64,000 nt of DNA from JAPLDB01 sp038230515 (GCA_038230515.1 JBBRND010000020.1:24705-88704), one strand, 5' to 3'. Shown: positions 28,347 to 37,840, numbered from the stretch's first letter. Numbers and translations: made by a program. The notes: a model not told the origin generated them from the sequence alone.

Positions 28347-30260
28347 CTACTCCACATCATCAACAGGAATTGAATCTGTAGGAACCACCATCTCCCTTGC
28401 AATTCCCTTCAATTCTACATTTGGAGTTATCTCATCGTATTCATTTTGTGAGATAAGATTTTTACGAAGAAGAAAATTTGAAACCACCCGGTAGTAATCT
28501 GCCAGATAAGGTTTCAGATTTCCTTGTTCATCGAAAGAATATTTAAACCATTTCGGATGCGGAAGTAAGCTTGCAAGAAAAATACTTTCTGAAAGTGTCA
28601 ACTCTGCCGGCTTCTTATTGAAATAAAAACGTGATGCTTCACCTACACCATAAACTCCGGGCCCCAGTTCAATAATGTTGAGATATACTTCAAACATCCT
28701 CTCCTTACTACACAATCGGTTGCTTTCAATCAACCAAACAATGAGCGCTTCTTCTGCTTTGCGCGCAATCGTTTTATGGCGGCTCAGAAAAACATTTTTC
28801 ACCAACTGCATACTGATCGTGCTTCCGCCTCTCACAAATTTTCCCTTGCGGTAATTTTCAGCAATTGATTTTCTGAATGCATCTTCATTGAAACCGTTGT
28901 GAAAGAAAAAATTTCCATCTTCACTTGTGAGGATAGCATTTTTAAGATTTGCGGAAATCTGATCTGTAGGCGTGAAGTCGGGATTGGAAGCACCTATCAT
29001 GAATGAACGGAACGGGCGATCATGCTCATAAACTGTATGCAGAAACTCTTCATTCATCTTAGAAAGATCTTCGGTTCCTGATTTGCGCACACGAAATTTG
29101 AGTTTGCTCATCTGTGAATTGAACTCTACGCTGTCAGGTTGAGAGGAGTCAAGTTTGAAGTTTAATGAATACTGAAGTGTACCATCTGCTTGTATATCGC
29201 GGGTTTCGTCAAACATTCCTGCCGGAAGCGAAGAGAAAAAACCATTCGCATCAACGGTATCCGTTTTGATCTGCAACTCGTAAACTTTGCCTTTATCAGA
29301 AGTAACCTTTGCAAAAGGATGAATCGTAATTTTGTTCATCATAAAAGAAGAAACGCTGTCAAGCGAAACAGAATTGGGCGTGATGCATACTTTGTAATCA
29401 AACTGCAAATGCTCAATCTTAATGGTGTCGTCAGAAATTTTGGATTGATAAAAGAAAAAATTTGTTGAAGAAACTTCTCCTCCAATTGTGAAATTGTTTT
29501 TCGTAAAATCATTTTCAGTTAGTGCCGCATGAATGCTGTCGAAGCCGCACGAGAGGTTGAAGAGCTCTTTCATTAGTGGGAGCCGCGCATCATCATTCAG
29601 CGGATAAATTTCTACATCATACTGCCGCCTGTCCTGATCGAATGAGCCGATCAGTTTCCAGCTTTTGTTTTGTTTTACATCGAGCAACTCGCCTTCCATC
29701 TTTTCTTTAGAAGAATAAAATTCAGGAATGCGCACATCTACCTGGAACGTATCGGAAATAAAACTCAATCCGACATTCCTCACTTCCGCATTTTGCGGTG
29801 CAAGATCAAATGCCTTTGAAAAGAAGCTATGAAAGAGAGCAGAAAAATTTTTCTCTGCTGCTTTTGGTTTGGCAGTGTCCTGTTTTGGAGAAAAGAGAGA
29901 CGAGTAATTGCACGAACCATCATTGCAGCTTAGGTGTACAAATCCACTTTTCATTTCCAGCGAACGCAGTTTGAGATTGAAAACAAGCAACGAACCAAAT
30001 GCCGGAGTTGCAGAAAGAGTATCAAGATGAAACAAGGTGTCGCCCGCAGCAGGCACAATTGTGATGTCATTCATCTGTACAGTAGTCAACCCATTGAAGG
30101 AAGACTGTCCGACAGTTAGCTCAAGATTGAATCGCTTGTTCAGCTTTTTTGAAATCGTATCAATTGCAAAATGCAGGATCGAATTCCGGAAAAGCAAATA
30201 AAGCAAAACAAGAAGCAGGAATGTTGCCGTTGCGCGGCTGACTATTTTTCTCCAATTCAT
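28347..30260 (-). CDS. Membrane-anchored GT51 peptidoglycan glycosyltransferase with long N-terminal domain
   Basis: A 637-residue protein. An N-terminal membrane anchor (residues 8-28, ATATFLLLVLLYLLF) is followed by ~370 residues of strand-rich sequence with an AsmA/DUF748-like feel (LELTVGQSSFNGLTTVQMNDITIVPAAGDTLFHLDTLSAT). The C-terminal 220 residues are a family 51 glycosyltransferase: ILTSEDGNFFFHNGFN with the catalytic Glu, RGGSTISMQLVKNVFLS, ARKAEEALIVWLIE, ERMFEVYLNIIELGPGVYGVGEAS. No transpeptidase domain follows. It should polymerise lipid II glycan strands. The large N-terminal domain is not part of ordinary monofunctional enzymes (~240 residues). Confidence 0.85.
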   Translation of the reverse strand: MNWRKIVSRATATFLLLVLLYLLFRNSILHFAIDTISKKLNKRFNLELTVGQSSFNGLTTVQMNDITIVPAAGDTLFHLDTLSATPAFGSLLVFNLKLRSLEMKSGFVHLSCNDGSCNYSSLFSPKQDTAKPKAAEKNFSALFHSFFSKAFDLAPQNAEVRNVGLSFISDTFQVDVRIPEFYSSKEKMEGELLDVKQNKSWKLIGSFDQDRRQYDVEIYPLNDDARLPLMKELFNLSCGFDSIHAALTENDFTKNNFTIGGEVSSTNFFFYQSKISDDTIKIEHLQFDYKVCITPNSVSLDSVSSFMMNKITIHPFAKVTSDKGKVYELQIKTDTVDANGFFSSLPAGMFDETRDIQADGTLQYSLNFKLDSSQPDSVEFNSQMSKLKFRVRKSGTEDLSKMNEEFLHTVYEHDRPFRSFMIGASNPDFTPTDQISANLKNAILTSEDGNFFFHNGFNEDAFRKSIAENYRKGKFVRGGSTISMQLVKNVFLSRHKTIARKAEEALIVWLIESNRLCSKERMFEVYLNIIELGPGVYGVGEASRFYFNKKPAELTLSESIFLASLLPHPKWFKYSFDEQGNLKPYLADYYRVVSNFLLRKNLISQNEYDEITPNVELKGIAREMVVPTDSIPVDDVE

Positions 30261-30326
30261 GATGCGCTTTATATCTGCAAGATGGAGAATGTATTGATGC
30301 GAAGCAAGTATTGAAATTGTGCTTAC

Positions 30327-30509
30327 TTATTTAATACGCCCCGATCCGAACATATCAGGATAGAAAATGTATTTAGATTTTTGTAATGTACAACCTTTGC
30401 CAAACCGCTCATTAAAAGGTGGGATGGGTGATAAGTATTCATGGATGCCTGAGGGTGGACAAGATTTTAATTTTTCTATTAATTCTTTAACTTCTTCAAT
30501 TGAACTCAT
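30327..30509 (-). CDS. Small hypothetical protein behind the ferritin-like gene
   Basis: A 60-residue protein starting MSSIEEVKELIEKLKSC with a helical N-terminus, then a proline-rich part (SGIHEYLSPIPPFNERFGKGC). It lies 23 bp behind the ferritin-like gene on the same strand, so an operon is likely. I do not recognise it. Confidence 0.55.
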   Translation of the reverse strand: MSSIEEVKELIEKLKSCPPSGIHEYLSPIPPFNERFGKGCTLQKSKYIFYPDMFGSGRIK

Positions 30510-30532
30510 AGTTATTGATTAAAATAATTTGC

Positions 30533-31519
30533 TTAATTAGCTTTCCTTTCACCAACAGGAATGTATTTAAAAGTAGGACCTGCATTTCCCTTTTTACCGA
30601 TCAGCGGAATCTTCATTAATTGAAGCGCAGGTTTTTTAAGTTTAAACATAATGCCTATTGCTTCATCGAATGACGGGGTTTTGCTGGAGAAAGCTACCTG
30701 CATGGAATCAAGTAATTCGCTGTAAGTACAATTGAAACTATTGTTTCTCTGCTTAGCTTCTTCTGAAAAATAAAACTCATCAGGATCAATACTCATGTCA
30801 AGCACTTCTTCTTCGTAACTCCAAATATCATTTTGCATCAAATCCTGGATGGAAAGAAATTTCCAGTAATGAGTAAGCTGATGGTCTTTGTCATGCAATT
30901 TTCCTGAATGCCCTTCTCCCTGGTCAATAATTTCATCTAATGCGTTGAGGGCATCCTGTTTACAGTTTACAGTGTACAACATCCCTTTCGCAGGGTTAAA
31001 AGAGGCAGCTATTTGTTTTCCACCTTTAAAATCACTGTCTGATAAGGAGTCATGTTTTATGAGGTTTTCTATTTCGTCATAAAATTCACCAATCGTACAC
31101 CAGCCATCTTCATGATGTTTGGTCCCAAACATTTCTTCCGGCAATTCTATTTTAAGAAAATCTGCAATGGCATGTGGACAGCATTTATTCAAATGAACCG
31201 TAAATGCATTATTTGTTTTGCTATGACCCGGCAATTCGCAAGGAAAAGAAGGTAACAGGGAAACATCATTTAATACCGGACTACCTCCTAAAGCGTTGAG
31301 AATATTGCAAGCCATCGCCATGTGAAGCATTTCTTCTTGAATAACTGAAAGCAAAAACTTCTTTGAATGTTCCGCGTGGGTTGAATTACCATGAATGCTC
31401 CAATATGCACTAAGGTATGGAGGCAAGGTGGAATGTTCTAAAGCGATAGCAGTCTGCAAATGTTTTTGCAGAGTAAGCAGAACATGGGGCATGCTCATAT
31501 TTTCTTTCTTAACGTTCAT
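30533..31519 (-). CDS. Ferritin-like protein (iminophenyl-pyruvate dimer synthase-like, PF12902 type)
   Basis: A 328-residue protein whose N-terminal half matches the ferritin-like domain of RebD/VioB-type proteins: LQKHLQTAIALEHSTLPPYLSAYWSI, then KKFLLSVIQEEMLHMAMACNILNALGGSP. The E-x-x-H and E-E-x-x-H residues are placed to bind a di-iron centre. No violacein or rebeccamycin genes are nearby, so the stand-alone function is unknown. The start could be M1, M7 or M9 (VKKENMSMPHVL); I keep the first. Downstream lies a 60-aa gene, probably cotranscribed. Confidence 0.75.
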   Translation of the reverse strand: MNVKKENMSMPHVLLTLQKHLQTAIALEHSTLPPYLSAYWSIHGNSTHAEHSKKFLLSVIQEEMLHMAMACNILNALGGSPVLNDVSLLPSFPCELPGHSKTNNAFTVHLNKCCPHAIADFLKIELPEEMFGTKHHEDGWCTIGEFYDEIENLIKHDSLSDSDFKGGKQIAASFNPAKGMLYTVNCKQDALNALDEIIDQGEGHSGKLHDKDHQLTHYWKFLSIQDLMQNDIWSYEEEVLDMSIDPDEFYFSEEAKQRNNSFNCTYSELLDSMQVAFSSKTPSFDEAIGIMFKLKKPALQLMKIPLIGKKGNAGPTFKYIPVGERKAN

Positions 31520-31826
31520 ATCATTTTAGGAGTAGGAATAAAAATAATGTTGAGCGCCTTGTCTAATTTCTATTTCACAACAGGAATTCTTTCTAATGCG
31601 TTTTTTTTTGCATTTAAGATTATTTTATCGCCTCATCTGATTGGAAATACAAAAGTAAAAAAAGAATTAGCCGGATGAAACCATTCCACACTTTAGTCGC
31701 TTCAATATTCTTTACTTGCTAAGCAAGTTGCATTTCAGAAAAAACAATTTACTCTTGCTTCATAAACCTTAGGTTTCAATGATTGAGTAAAGTACCTATT
31801 CCCATCTTTCCACTTACTTTCGCTCC
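31520..31826. other. Intergenic region before priA
   Basis: About 300 bp between divergent genes. The only recognisable element is TACTTTCG at 31815-31822, a TAnnTTTG-like box just 4 bp before the priA ATG. I see nothing else. Confidence 0.5.
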
Positions 31827-34316
31827 ATGGCAAAGCGTTTTTTTGCTGATGTAATTTTACCCATTGCAATCCCAAATCTTCTTACTTATGAAGTAGGGGA
31901 GAGGCATGCCTCAGAAGTAGCTGTTGGCAAGCGCGTAATTGTTCAACTTGGCAAACAGAAATTTTATTCTGCAATCATCAGGAAGTTGCACAATACAGTT
32001 CCCGAATTTTACGAGATAAAAGAAATTCAGAGTGTGCTGGATGTTGAGCCAATCGTAAGTGAAACTCAATTGAAATTCTGGGAATGGATTTCCGCATATT
32101 ATCTCTGCCACATAGGAGAGGTGATGAATGCTGCGCTACCAGCCGCATTAAAGCTGCAAAGTGAATCAAAAATCATTCTCAATCCGGATTACCAACACGA
32201 TCATCACGATCTTTCTGAAAAAGAATTTCTGATTTACGAGGCGCTGTTGCTGCAACATGAACTGACTGCTACAGAAGTGGCAAAGATTATTCAGCGCAAA
32301 TCACCTCATTCAATTTTGAAAGAGATGATTGAAAAGGGAGTGGTATTGATGGCTGAAGAAGTTCAGGATCGTTACAAGCCCAAAAGAGAAGTACGGATTT
32401 CTCTAAGTGAAAAGTATGCAGATGAAAATTTATTGAGAGAAGTTTTTGAAACGCTGGAGAAACGATCTCCTAAGCAATTAGAAGCACTCATGCAGTTTAT
32501 GAAGTTACATTATGATAACAAGGAGAAAAAAAATATTCTGAAAGGTGAATTGCTGAAAGATGAGAAGGTAAGTAGTTCAGCAATTGTGGCTTTAATCAAA
32601 AAGGAAATTCTTAATGAAAAAGTAGTGCAGGTTGATCGGCTTCTCTCAGCTAATTCTCCTGTTGAACCGGTTGCTGAATTAAGTTTGGCGCAAATAAACT
32701 CTCTCGAAGAAATAAATACTCACTTTAAAGAAAGAGATGTTGTGCTTCTTCACGGCATAACTTCCAGCGGAAAAACAGAAATCTACATTCATCTTATTGA
32801 AGAAGCAGTGAAACAGGGAAAACAAGTGCTCTACCTGTTACCTGAAATTGCACTCACAGCACAAATGATAAATCGCCTGAGAAAACATTTCGGAAGTGGA
32901 GTTGGAGTTTATCATTCACGCCAGAACAGTAACGAGCGCGTGGAAGTATGGAAGGCAGTAAAGAATTTTGATGAGGAGAAGAAAGAGAAAATTCAAACAG
33001 CACAGATTGTTCTTGGGGCGCGTTCAGCATTGTTTCTGCCTTATTCAAATCCCGGGTTGATAATTGTTGATGAAGAGCATGATCAATCCTACAAGCAAAA
33101 TGAACCGGCACCTCGTTATCATGGAAGAGATGCAGCGCTGATGCTTGCAAAAATATTTTCTGCAAAAACCCTGTTGGGTTCTGCAACGCCATCGCTGGAA
33201 AGTTTTTTCAATGCGAAGGAAAACAAGTATGCGATGGTAAATCTCTCTGAGCGTTTCGGAGGAATGGAAGTTCCTGAAATAATTGTTTCTGATGTTAAAG
33301 AAGCAACGCGAAAGAAGTTGATGAAGTCGCACTTTACTCCATTGCTGCTTGATTCAATTGAAGAAGCGTTGAAGAACAAGGAGCAGGTTATTCTTTTTCA
33401 GAACAGAAGAGGATTTGCACCGGTGCTTGAGTGTAACAATTGTTCGTGGATGCCGCAGTGTAAAAACTGCTCAGTTACACTTACTTATCATAAACAGATA
33501 AACCAATTAAAGTGTCATTACTGCGGCTATACACAGAATCCTCCGTCAACGTGCGGTCGCTGCGGTGATCATCATTTGGAGATAAAAGGTTTCGGAACGG
33601 AAAAAATAGAAGAGGAGATGTCTATTTTTTTTCCGGAAGCAATCATAAACCGGCTCGATCTTGATTCAACACGTTCGCGAAATGCTTATCAGAAAATTAT
33701 CTCTGACTTTGAAGAACGAAAGGTGGACATACTTGTAGGGACACAAATGGTAACTAAGGGGCTGGACTTCGAAAATGTTTCCACCGTTGGTATCATCAAT
33801 GCCGATCAGATGCTGAACTTTCCTGATTTCAGAGCGCATGAGAGAGCATATCAGCTAATGAGCCAGGTTAGTGGACGCTCAGGCAGAAAGCTGAAGCGTG
33901 GTAAAGTGATTATTCAGACACATCAGCCAGAACATTGGGTAATTCAGGATGTAATCAATCACAACTACGAAGCATTTTTTCAACGCGACTTGGCTGAGCG
34001 GAAGAAATTTAGTTATCCGCCACATACGAGATTGATAGAACTTATGATGAAGCATCGCGATTCTGATTTCCTTCACGAAACATCTTTTCAATTTGCTGAC
34101 GGATTAAGATTAAAACTCGGAAACCGGATAATTGGTCCTCATCAACCGTTGATAGCCCGGATAAAAAATCTATGGCTTAAGAGAATCCTGATCAAGATAG
34201 AAAGGGAGACCTCAAGTAAGAAGGTGAAGGAAATCCTGGGTGAGCAGATTAAATCCTTTTTTGCTGAAAAGAAAAACCACGCCACCGGAATTGTGATTGA
34301 TGTGGATCCGGTTTAA
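31827..34316 (+). CDS. priA: Primosomal protein N' (PriA helicase)
   Basis: PriA is the 3'-5' DNA helicase that recognises stalled replication forks and reloads the replisome. The 829-residue protein has the N-terminal 3'-BD/winged-helix part (about 1-280). Helicase motifs follow: GITSSGKTEIYIHL (Walker A, about 310), LLPEIALTAQM, DEEHDQSYKQ (motif II), GSATPSLES (III). Zinc-binding cysteine pairs lie near residues 535-590 (CNNC, CKNC, CHYC, CGRC). Motifs V and VI are GTQMVTKGLDF and QVSGRSGRK. Length is normal or slightly long. The upstream -7-like box is so close that the mRNA may have almost no leader. Confidence 0.95.
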   Translation: MAKRFFADVILPIAIPNLLTYEVGERHASEVAVGKRVIVQLGKQKFYSAIIRKLHNTVPEFYEIKEIQSVLDVEPIVSETQLKFWEWISAYYLCHIGEVMNAALPAALKLQSESKIILNPDYQHDHHDLSEKEFLIYEALLLQHELTATEVAKIIQRKSPHSILKEMIEKGVVLMAEEVQDRYKPKREVRISLSEKYADENLLREVFETLEKRSPKQLEALMQFMKLHYDNKEKKNILKGELLKDEKVSSSAIVALIKKEILNEKVVQVDRLLSANSPVEPVAELSLAQINSLEEINTHFKERDVVLLHGITSSGKTEIYIHLIEEAVKQGKQVLYLLPEIALTAQMINRLRKHFGSGVGVYHSRQNSNERVEVWKAVKNFDEEKKEKIQTAQIVLGARSALFLPYSNPGLIIVDEEHDQSYKQNEPAPRYHGRDAALMLAKIFSAKTLLGSATPSLESFFNAKENKYAMVNLSERFGGMEVPEIIVSDVKEATRKKLMKSHFTPLLLDSIEEALKNKEQVILFQNRRGFAPVLECNNCSWMPQCKNCSVTLTYHKQINQLKCHYCGYTQNPPSTCGRCGDHHLEIKGFGTEKIEEEMSIFFPEAIINRLDLDSTRSRNAYQKIISDFEERKVDILVGTQMVTKGLDFENVSTVGIINADQMLNFPDFRAHERAYQLMSQVSGRSGRKLKRGKVIIQTHQPEHWVIQDVINHNYEAFFQRDLAERKKFSYPPHTRLIELMMKHRDSDFLHETSFQFADGLRLKLGNRIIGPHQPLIARIKNLWLKRILIKIERETSSKKVKEILGEQIKSFFAEKKNHATGIVIDVDPV

Positions 34317-34671
34317 CCTCGTTCAACTATTTTCTTAGAGTTTTAATTAGGGTAGGGCTGTTGAAAGCAGTGCTATTTTTTCAACTCCGCCATGAATGGC
34401 TACTGATTTGTTTGATTGAATACCGGCAGATTCTAAGGAATGGATCAAAATAGGCATTATTATATTTAACATAATGTTAATTATGGTATGATGGAAGGGT
34501 GTGTTTCTGACATGGTGGTTGGCTATTTCGCAGTGCTGTAGCGGCTTTTAGCCATGAAAGGTTAACCATTCGCCAAATAGAAATGGCTTTGGACGTTACA
34601 CGGTTGTTTCTTTATAATTGAAGATAGATACACAGCCATGTGGAACGAACAAATACTAAAACAAAAAAGTC
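34317..34671. other. Intergenic region, no gene seen
   Basis: 355 bp between two plus-strand genes. It contains A/T-rich sequence and short inverted words (TTGGCTATTTCG / CGCCAAATAG) that do not make a convincing terminator. I find no coding frame or RNA gene here. Confidence 0.5.
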
Positions 34672-35325
34672 ATGAGAACTTGCTGTTGTCATTCCCCACA
34701 TTTCAAAACCGAAAATCAATTTTCGGTTTGCATGAATCCGGATTGCGTCAATCATCTCGCTCCGACTCTGCTAATCTCCAATAAGACCGTAAAACGTTTT
34801 ACGATTTCTTTAATCGCCATCCTGATACTTTGTTTCTGTACAAACGACTACAGTTCGGTCACTAATTCAGAATCGCGCACTTCGGCAGAATATTTCCATA
34901 AGCGCAGATACGTGGTTGAATGTACAAACGAAAATCTTAAGGGCGAAATTCAGTTGAACAAAATTATTTGTCCTGATGAGGTTTATGCGCAGATATTGAT
35001 TGAGAGCGCACACATGACTTCATTTCTTTTCAAGCGTGCAAATAATATGCTCGGTATGCGTTATCCATTCAAACGGACAACTACTGCAATCGGCATTTAC
35101 CTGCCCGATGAAGATACCGTTGTTAAAGGCACTCAGGATGAATTAAAAAAATACGCCAGGAAAAATAATTATGCTGTGTATGCGACCTGGACTGATTGCG
35201 TTGCTGACTACAAAATGTGGCAGGACGAATGTTTTCATCTTACCGAAAAATATCTAAACTTTTTGGGAAACTACTACGCCCAGGATGTCAACTACGTGGC
35301 AAAAATCAAGCAGATGTCCCGTTAA
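34672..35325 (+). CDS. Glucosaminidase-like protein with cysteine-rich N-terminus
   Basis: A 217-residue protein. The first 30 residues hold a cysteine/histidine-rich segment (CCCHSPHF ... CMNPDCVNH) like a small zinc-binding motif. A membrane segment at about 42-55 (TISLIAILILCFC) follows. The rest (ICPDEVYAQILIESAHMTSFLFKRANNMLGMRYPFKR ... YATWTDCVADYKMWQ ... YLNFLGNYYAQDVNYVAKIKQM) is a glucosaminidase (GH73/Bax-like) domain that would cut peptidoglycan glycan strands in the periplasm. E (in LIESAH) fits the catalytic acid. The Cys-rich part should lie in the cytoplasm, an unusual pairing. Confidence 0.75.
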   Translation: MRTCCCHSPHFKTENQFSVCMNPDCVNHLAPTLLISNKTVKRFTISLIAILILCFCTNDYSSVTNSESRTSAEYFHKRRYVVECTNENLKGEIQLNKIICPDEVYAQILIESAHMTSFLFKRANNMLGMRYPFKRTTTAIGIYLPDEDTVVKGTQDELKKYARKNNYAVYATWTDCVADYKMWQDECFHLTEKYLNFLGNYYAQDVNYVAKIKQMSR

Positions 35326-35337
35326 AATTTTGGGAAA

Positions 35338-35484
35338 TTATCCCCAGCGCAGAAAAGAATAAATACAGCCGAATAAAATGATGATATATAGAAATGCAAC
35401 GGTGGCTGCACCTGTCTCACCAAAGTATGTGTACCAGATTCCTCTGTTCTGTTCGCTATGCGATGCGTCTTGAGTATGCTCCAT
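35338..35484 (-). CDS. Small single-span membrane protein
   Basis: A 48-residue frame from the ATG at 35482-35484. It has a polar N-terminus (MEHTQDASHSEQNRGIWYTYFGE), one membrane segment (AATVAFLYIIILFGCIYSFL) and the end RWG. The region before the ATG reads CTAAAAATA, typical of Bacteroidota starts. The composition and single helix resemble small accessory subunits of membrane complexes, but I do not recognise it. It is convergent with the glucosaminidase-like gene, stop to stop 12 bp apart. Confidence 0.5.
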   Translation of the reverse strand: MEHTQDASHSEQNRGIWYTYFGETGAATVAFLYIIILFGCIYSFLRWG

Positions 35485-35589
35485 TATTTTTAGAATTTGA
35501 CTGCAAATATAAGTGATTTGAAAATTAAAATAAAATTGCCTGGAAAAAGTTCCTGAACAAATTTTTAACAGGAACTGAATTCCCGGAAT

Positions 35590-36975
35590 TCACTTCACTT
35601 CCACCATCTGGTAGTTATCATAGCGAATCATGCGGATGTATTGGTTTTCATTCAATCCGTTTGATGTTTTGAAACGATACGTTGAATAGATTCCATCACC
35701 GTCTGCAACGGGACCTGAATCTTTTACATCGCTCAAAAAACTTTTACAGATCAGCATTATTGCATCATTTCCTTCATACGCTGATTCGGATGGCTCAGTC
35801 ATGTATTGATTACGGAAAAATTTCCGGAAGTTTATTGTGATTGCATCGGCCCTGTCCAGATGAGATGCCGAGAAAAGATGCGTGTGAAGATTTTCCATTA
35901 CTGCCGGGTCGGTGCTTTCAAAAAACTGCCAGGTGGGAATACCGATTACGGTTATCTGGAACACATCCGTTGTATCGTTCAGCTTAGTTATCACAGAGTT
36001 TACAAAGTCCTCGTTTGATGAGGGAATGAACAGTACATTGTTTCTGCCTTTCACCATGCTGGCAAGCAGAAATTCAAATTCGCCTTTTGAATAATCCAGC
36101 GAACGGCATTTTAATTCTGAGTCGTCATTCCAACCATTAATGAATGCAAGTCCTCTCTCATTCTCCTTTGATGTGCCCGGCTTCACCACTACTGCATTTG
36201 CATTCTTAAATTTCTGAGAACAAAATTTTCCTGCTTCGTAAATCTGGGTCAAGGAACCGGGAGTTAACGCATACCCGTATGGATTATTTTTCAACACATC
36301 ATTTGAGTTAAGCGCGAACGTGAGTAAAGGAATATGATTCGCTGTCGAAAACTGATTAATCCGTTTCAACACATTTTGATTTCCGTTTACAATTATGTAA
36401 TCCATTGCTTTCATTTGCAAATCCTTCAACAGCGTGCTTACGCGCATTGAATCATTCTCGGTATCAAAAACACTGAGGTGAATTTTTAAATTTTTTGCTG
36501 CAAGCGAATCTACTGCATGCATGACTCCCTCGTAAAACTCCAGTTGAGAAACCGTTTCAGCATCCAAACTCTCATGCTGAGTAGTATCTGTTTTCAAAGA
36601 ATCAGGAATAAATGTTTTCCAGATATTTACAGGCAGCATCAACGCTACATTGATTTCTTTCTTTATAATTTTCTTTTCTTCGGGTTTCTTCTCTGCTTCT
36701 GTTTTTTTTGCCGGTGATGAGGGAATCAGCAGTTCCATTTTATTTTTCAAGCCATCCTTCAGATCAGGATTGTTTTTCAGCAATTCATCTTCTGTAACTT
36801 TAAACCGTTTGGTGATTGTAAAAATGGTTTCACTCTTCTCCACTTTGTACACGTAAAACTTTCTGCCTTTTATCCACTGAACTTCTGAAGTGTCTTTCTT
36901 ATTCAGATCGTAACGCTGAGAATAAGCACTCAAGCAGAAAAGTGAAAAAACAAAAAGGAAGAAATAGTTGCGCAT
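35590..36975 (-). CDS. LysM domain plus periplasmic-binding-protein-like domain
   Basis: A 461-residue envelope protein. The signal peptide is residues 1-19 (LFVFSLFCLSAYSQ). A LysM module (about 40-88: FYVYKVEKSETIFTITKRFKVTEDELLKNNPDL ... LLIPS) binds peptidoglycan. A charged linker rich in K and E (KKTEAEKKPEEKKIIKKE) precedes a type I periplasmic-binding fold like branched-chain amino acid binding proteins (INVALMLPVN ... FYEGVMHAVDSL ... YIIVNGNQNVLKRI ... IPLLTFALNSNDV). No permease is near, so it more likely senses or scaffolds at the cell wall. The same LysM-PBP pairing is common in Bacteroidota. Confidence 0.8.
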   Translation of the reverse strand: MRNYFFLFVFSLFCLSAYSQRYDLNKKDTSEVQWIKGRKFYVYKVEKSETIFTITKRFKVTEDELLKNNPDLKDGLKNKMELLIPSSPAKKTEAEKKPEEKKIIKKEINVALMLPVNIWKTFIPDSLKTDTTQHESLDAETVSQLEFYEGVMHAVDSLAAKNLKIHLSVFDTENDSMRVSTLLKDLQMKAMDYIIVNGNQNVLKRINQFSTANHIPLLTFALNSNDVLKNNPYGYALTPGSLTQIYEAGKFCSQKFKNANAVVVKPGTSKENERGLAFINGWNDDSELKCRSLDYSKGEFEFLLASMVKGRNNVLFIPSSNEDFVNSVITKLNDTTDVFQITVIGIPTWQFFESTDPAVMENLHTHLFSASHLDRADAITINFRKFFRNQYMTEPSESAYEGNDAIMLICKSFLSDVKDSGPVADGDGIYSTYRFKTSNGLNENQYIRMIRYDNYQMVEVK

Positions 36976-37054
36976 GAAATTGCTGAAGAATTATTCCGCA
37001 AAGTAAATGGAAATTAAAACGCGGAAATGATCTGCAACGAAAAAAAGAACCATA

Positions 37055-37092
37055 AAAAAATCCCCGTCAGAATTCCGACAGGGATTTTTTTA
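37055..37092. terminator. Bidirectional intrinsic terminator
   Basis: AAAAAAATCCC-c-GTC and GAC-a-GGGATTTTTTT form a stem with an 8-base loop and A/T tracts on both sides. On the minus strand it lies 25 bp after the stop of the gene at 37117-37746 and should end its transcript before the LysM gene. Confidence 0.8.
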
Positions 37093-37116
37093 TGAAACAA
37101 CAAAAGAGTTACGCAC

Positions 37117-37746
37117 TTACTGCACAATAATACTTACTGCTGCACTCCACAAGCCCGGACCATCTTTAAGCACAGCGCGGAAACGAAAAAATATTTTCTT
37201 GCCCGGCTCAAGTCCGTTCACCACTGTTTTTGCCTGGAGCGTAACCGCAAGATCTGTCCACACAATGCCGTCAGTGCTTTGCTGCCATCCGTACGATACA
37301 CGCTTGCCTGCTGACTTTGCAACTAACTTTACCTGACCATCTGTATCGCCATTCTTCACTGCAAGAGGGGGCTTTACACGCACACCCTTATTCTTCAAAT
37401 CGAAACCCGATGCCAGGATGATTGAGATAGCAGTCGCCTCGTCTGCTGCTGCATCTGCAAGCAGTTGAACATAGCCCTGCAAGCCATACACATCATTAAG
37501 CGACTGGTCATACTCAAGGTCACGCGCAGACGCACTGCCTGTTACGTGGGTTTTCGCTTTTACTTCCGCTGCCTCCAAAGCATCCACATTAGTTTTCACT
37601 CCTCCAAGTGCGGGTGATGGGGTTACGAAAATTAACGCGTGGTCGCCAATGTTCAGCACGATTGTGCGAACTCTCAGAATGAAGTTACCAATCTTCCTCA
37701 GTTTGTTTAAGGCAATTACTGCCAACGGTCTTTTACTTGATTTCAT
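37117..37746 (-). CDS. Fibronectin-III-like hypothetical protein
   Basis: A 209-residue protein with no signal peptide. The basic N-terminus (KSSKRPLAVIALNKLRKIGNFILRVRTIVLNI) is followed by an alanine-rich helical part (ALEAAEVKAKTHVTGSASARDLEYDQSLNDVYGLQGYVQLLADAAADEATAI). A C-terminal beta domain of fibronectin-III style follows (VSYGWQQSTDGIVWTDLAVTLQAKTVVNGLEPGKKIFFRFRAVLKDGPGLWSAAVSI). Its layout (helical N-half, FN3-like C-half) parallels the protein at 10048-10725, which also follows a tandem array. Upstream on the same strand are the 14-residue-repeat frame and an ECF sigma gene. Function unknown. Confidence 0.7.
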   Translation of the reverse strand: MKSSKRPLAVIALNKLRKIGNFILRVRTIVLNIGDHALIFVTPSPALGGVKTNVDALEAAEVKAKTHVTGSASARDLEYDQSLNDVYGLQGYVQLLADAAADEATAISIILASGFDLKNKGVRVKPPLAVKNGDTDGQVKLVAKSAGKRVSYGWQQSTDGIVWTDLAVTLQAKTVVNGLEPGKKIFFRFRAVLKDGPGLWSAAVSIIVQ

Positions 37747-37840
37747 GATCTTTAAATTTTAATTGTTAAACATTAATTGAATTGTACTATATATAATGCC
37801 GGAAAGTGTGTTTTTTAGGGGGGCTTGAGAAAAATATTTT

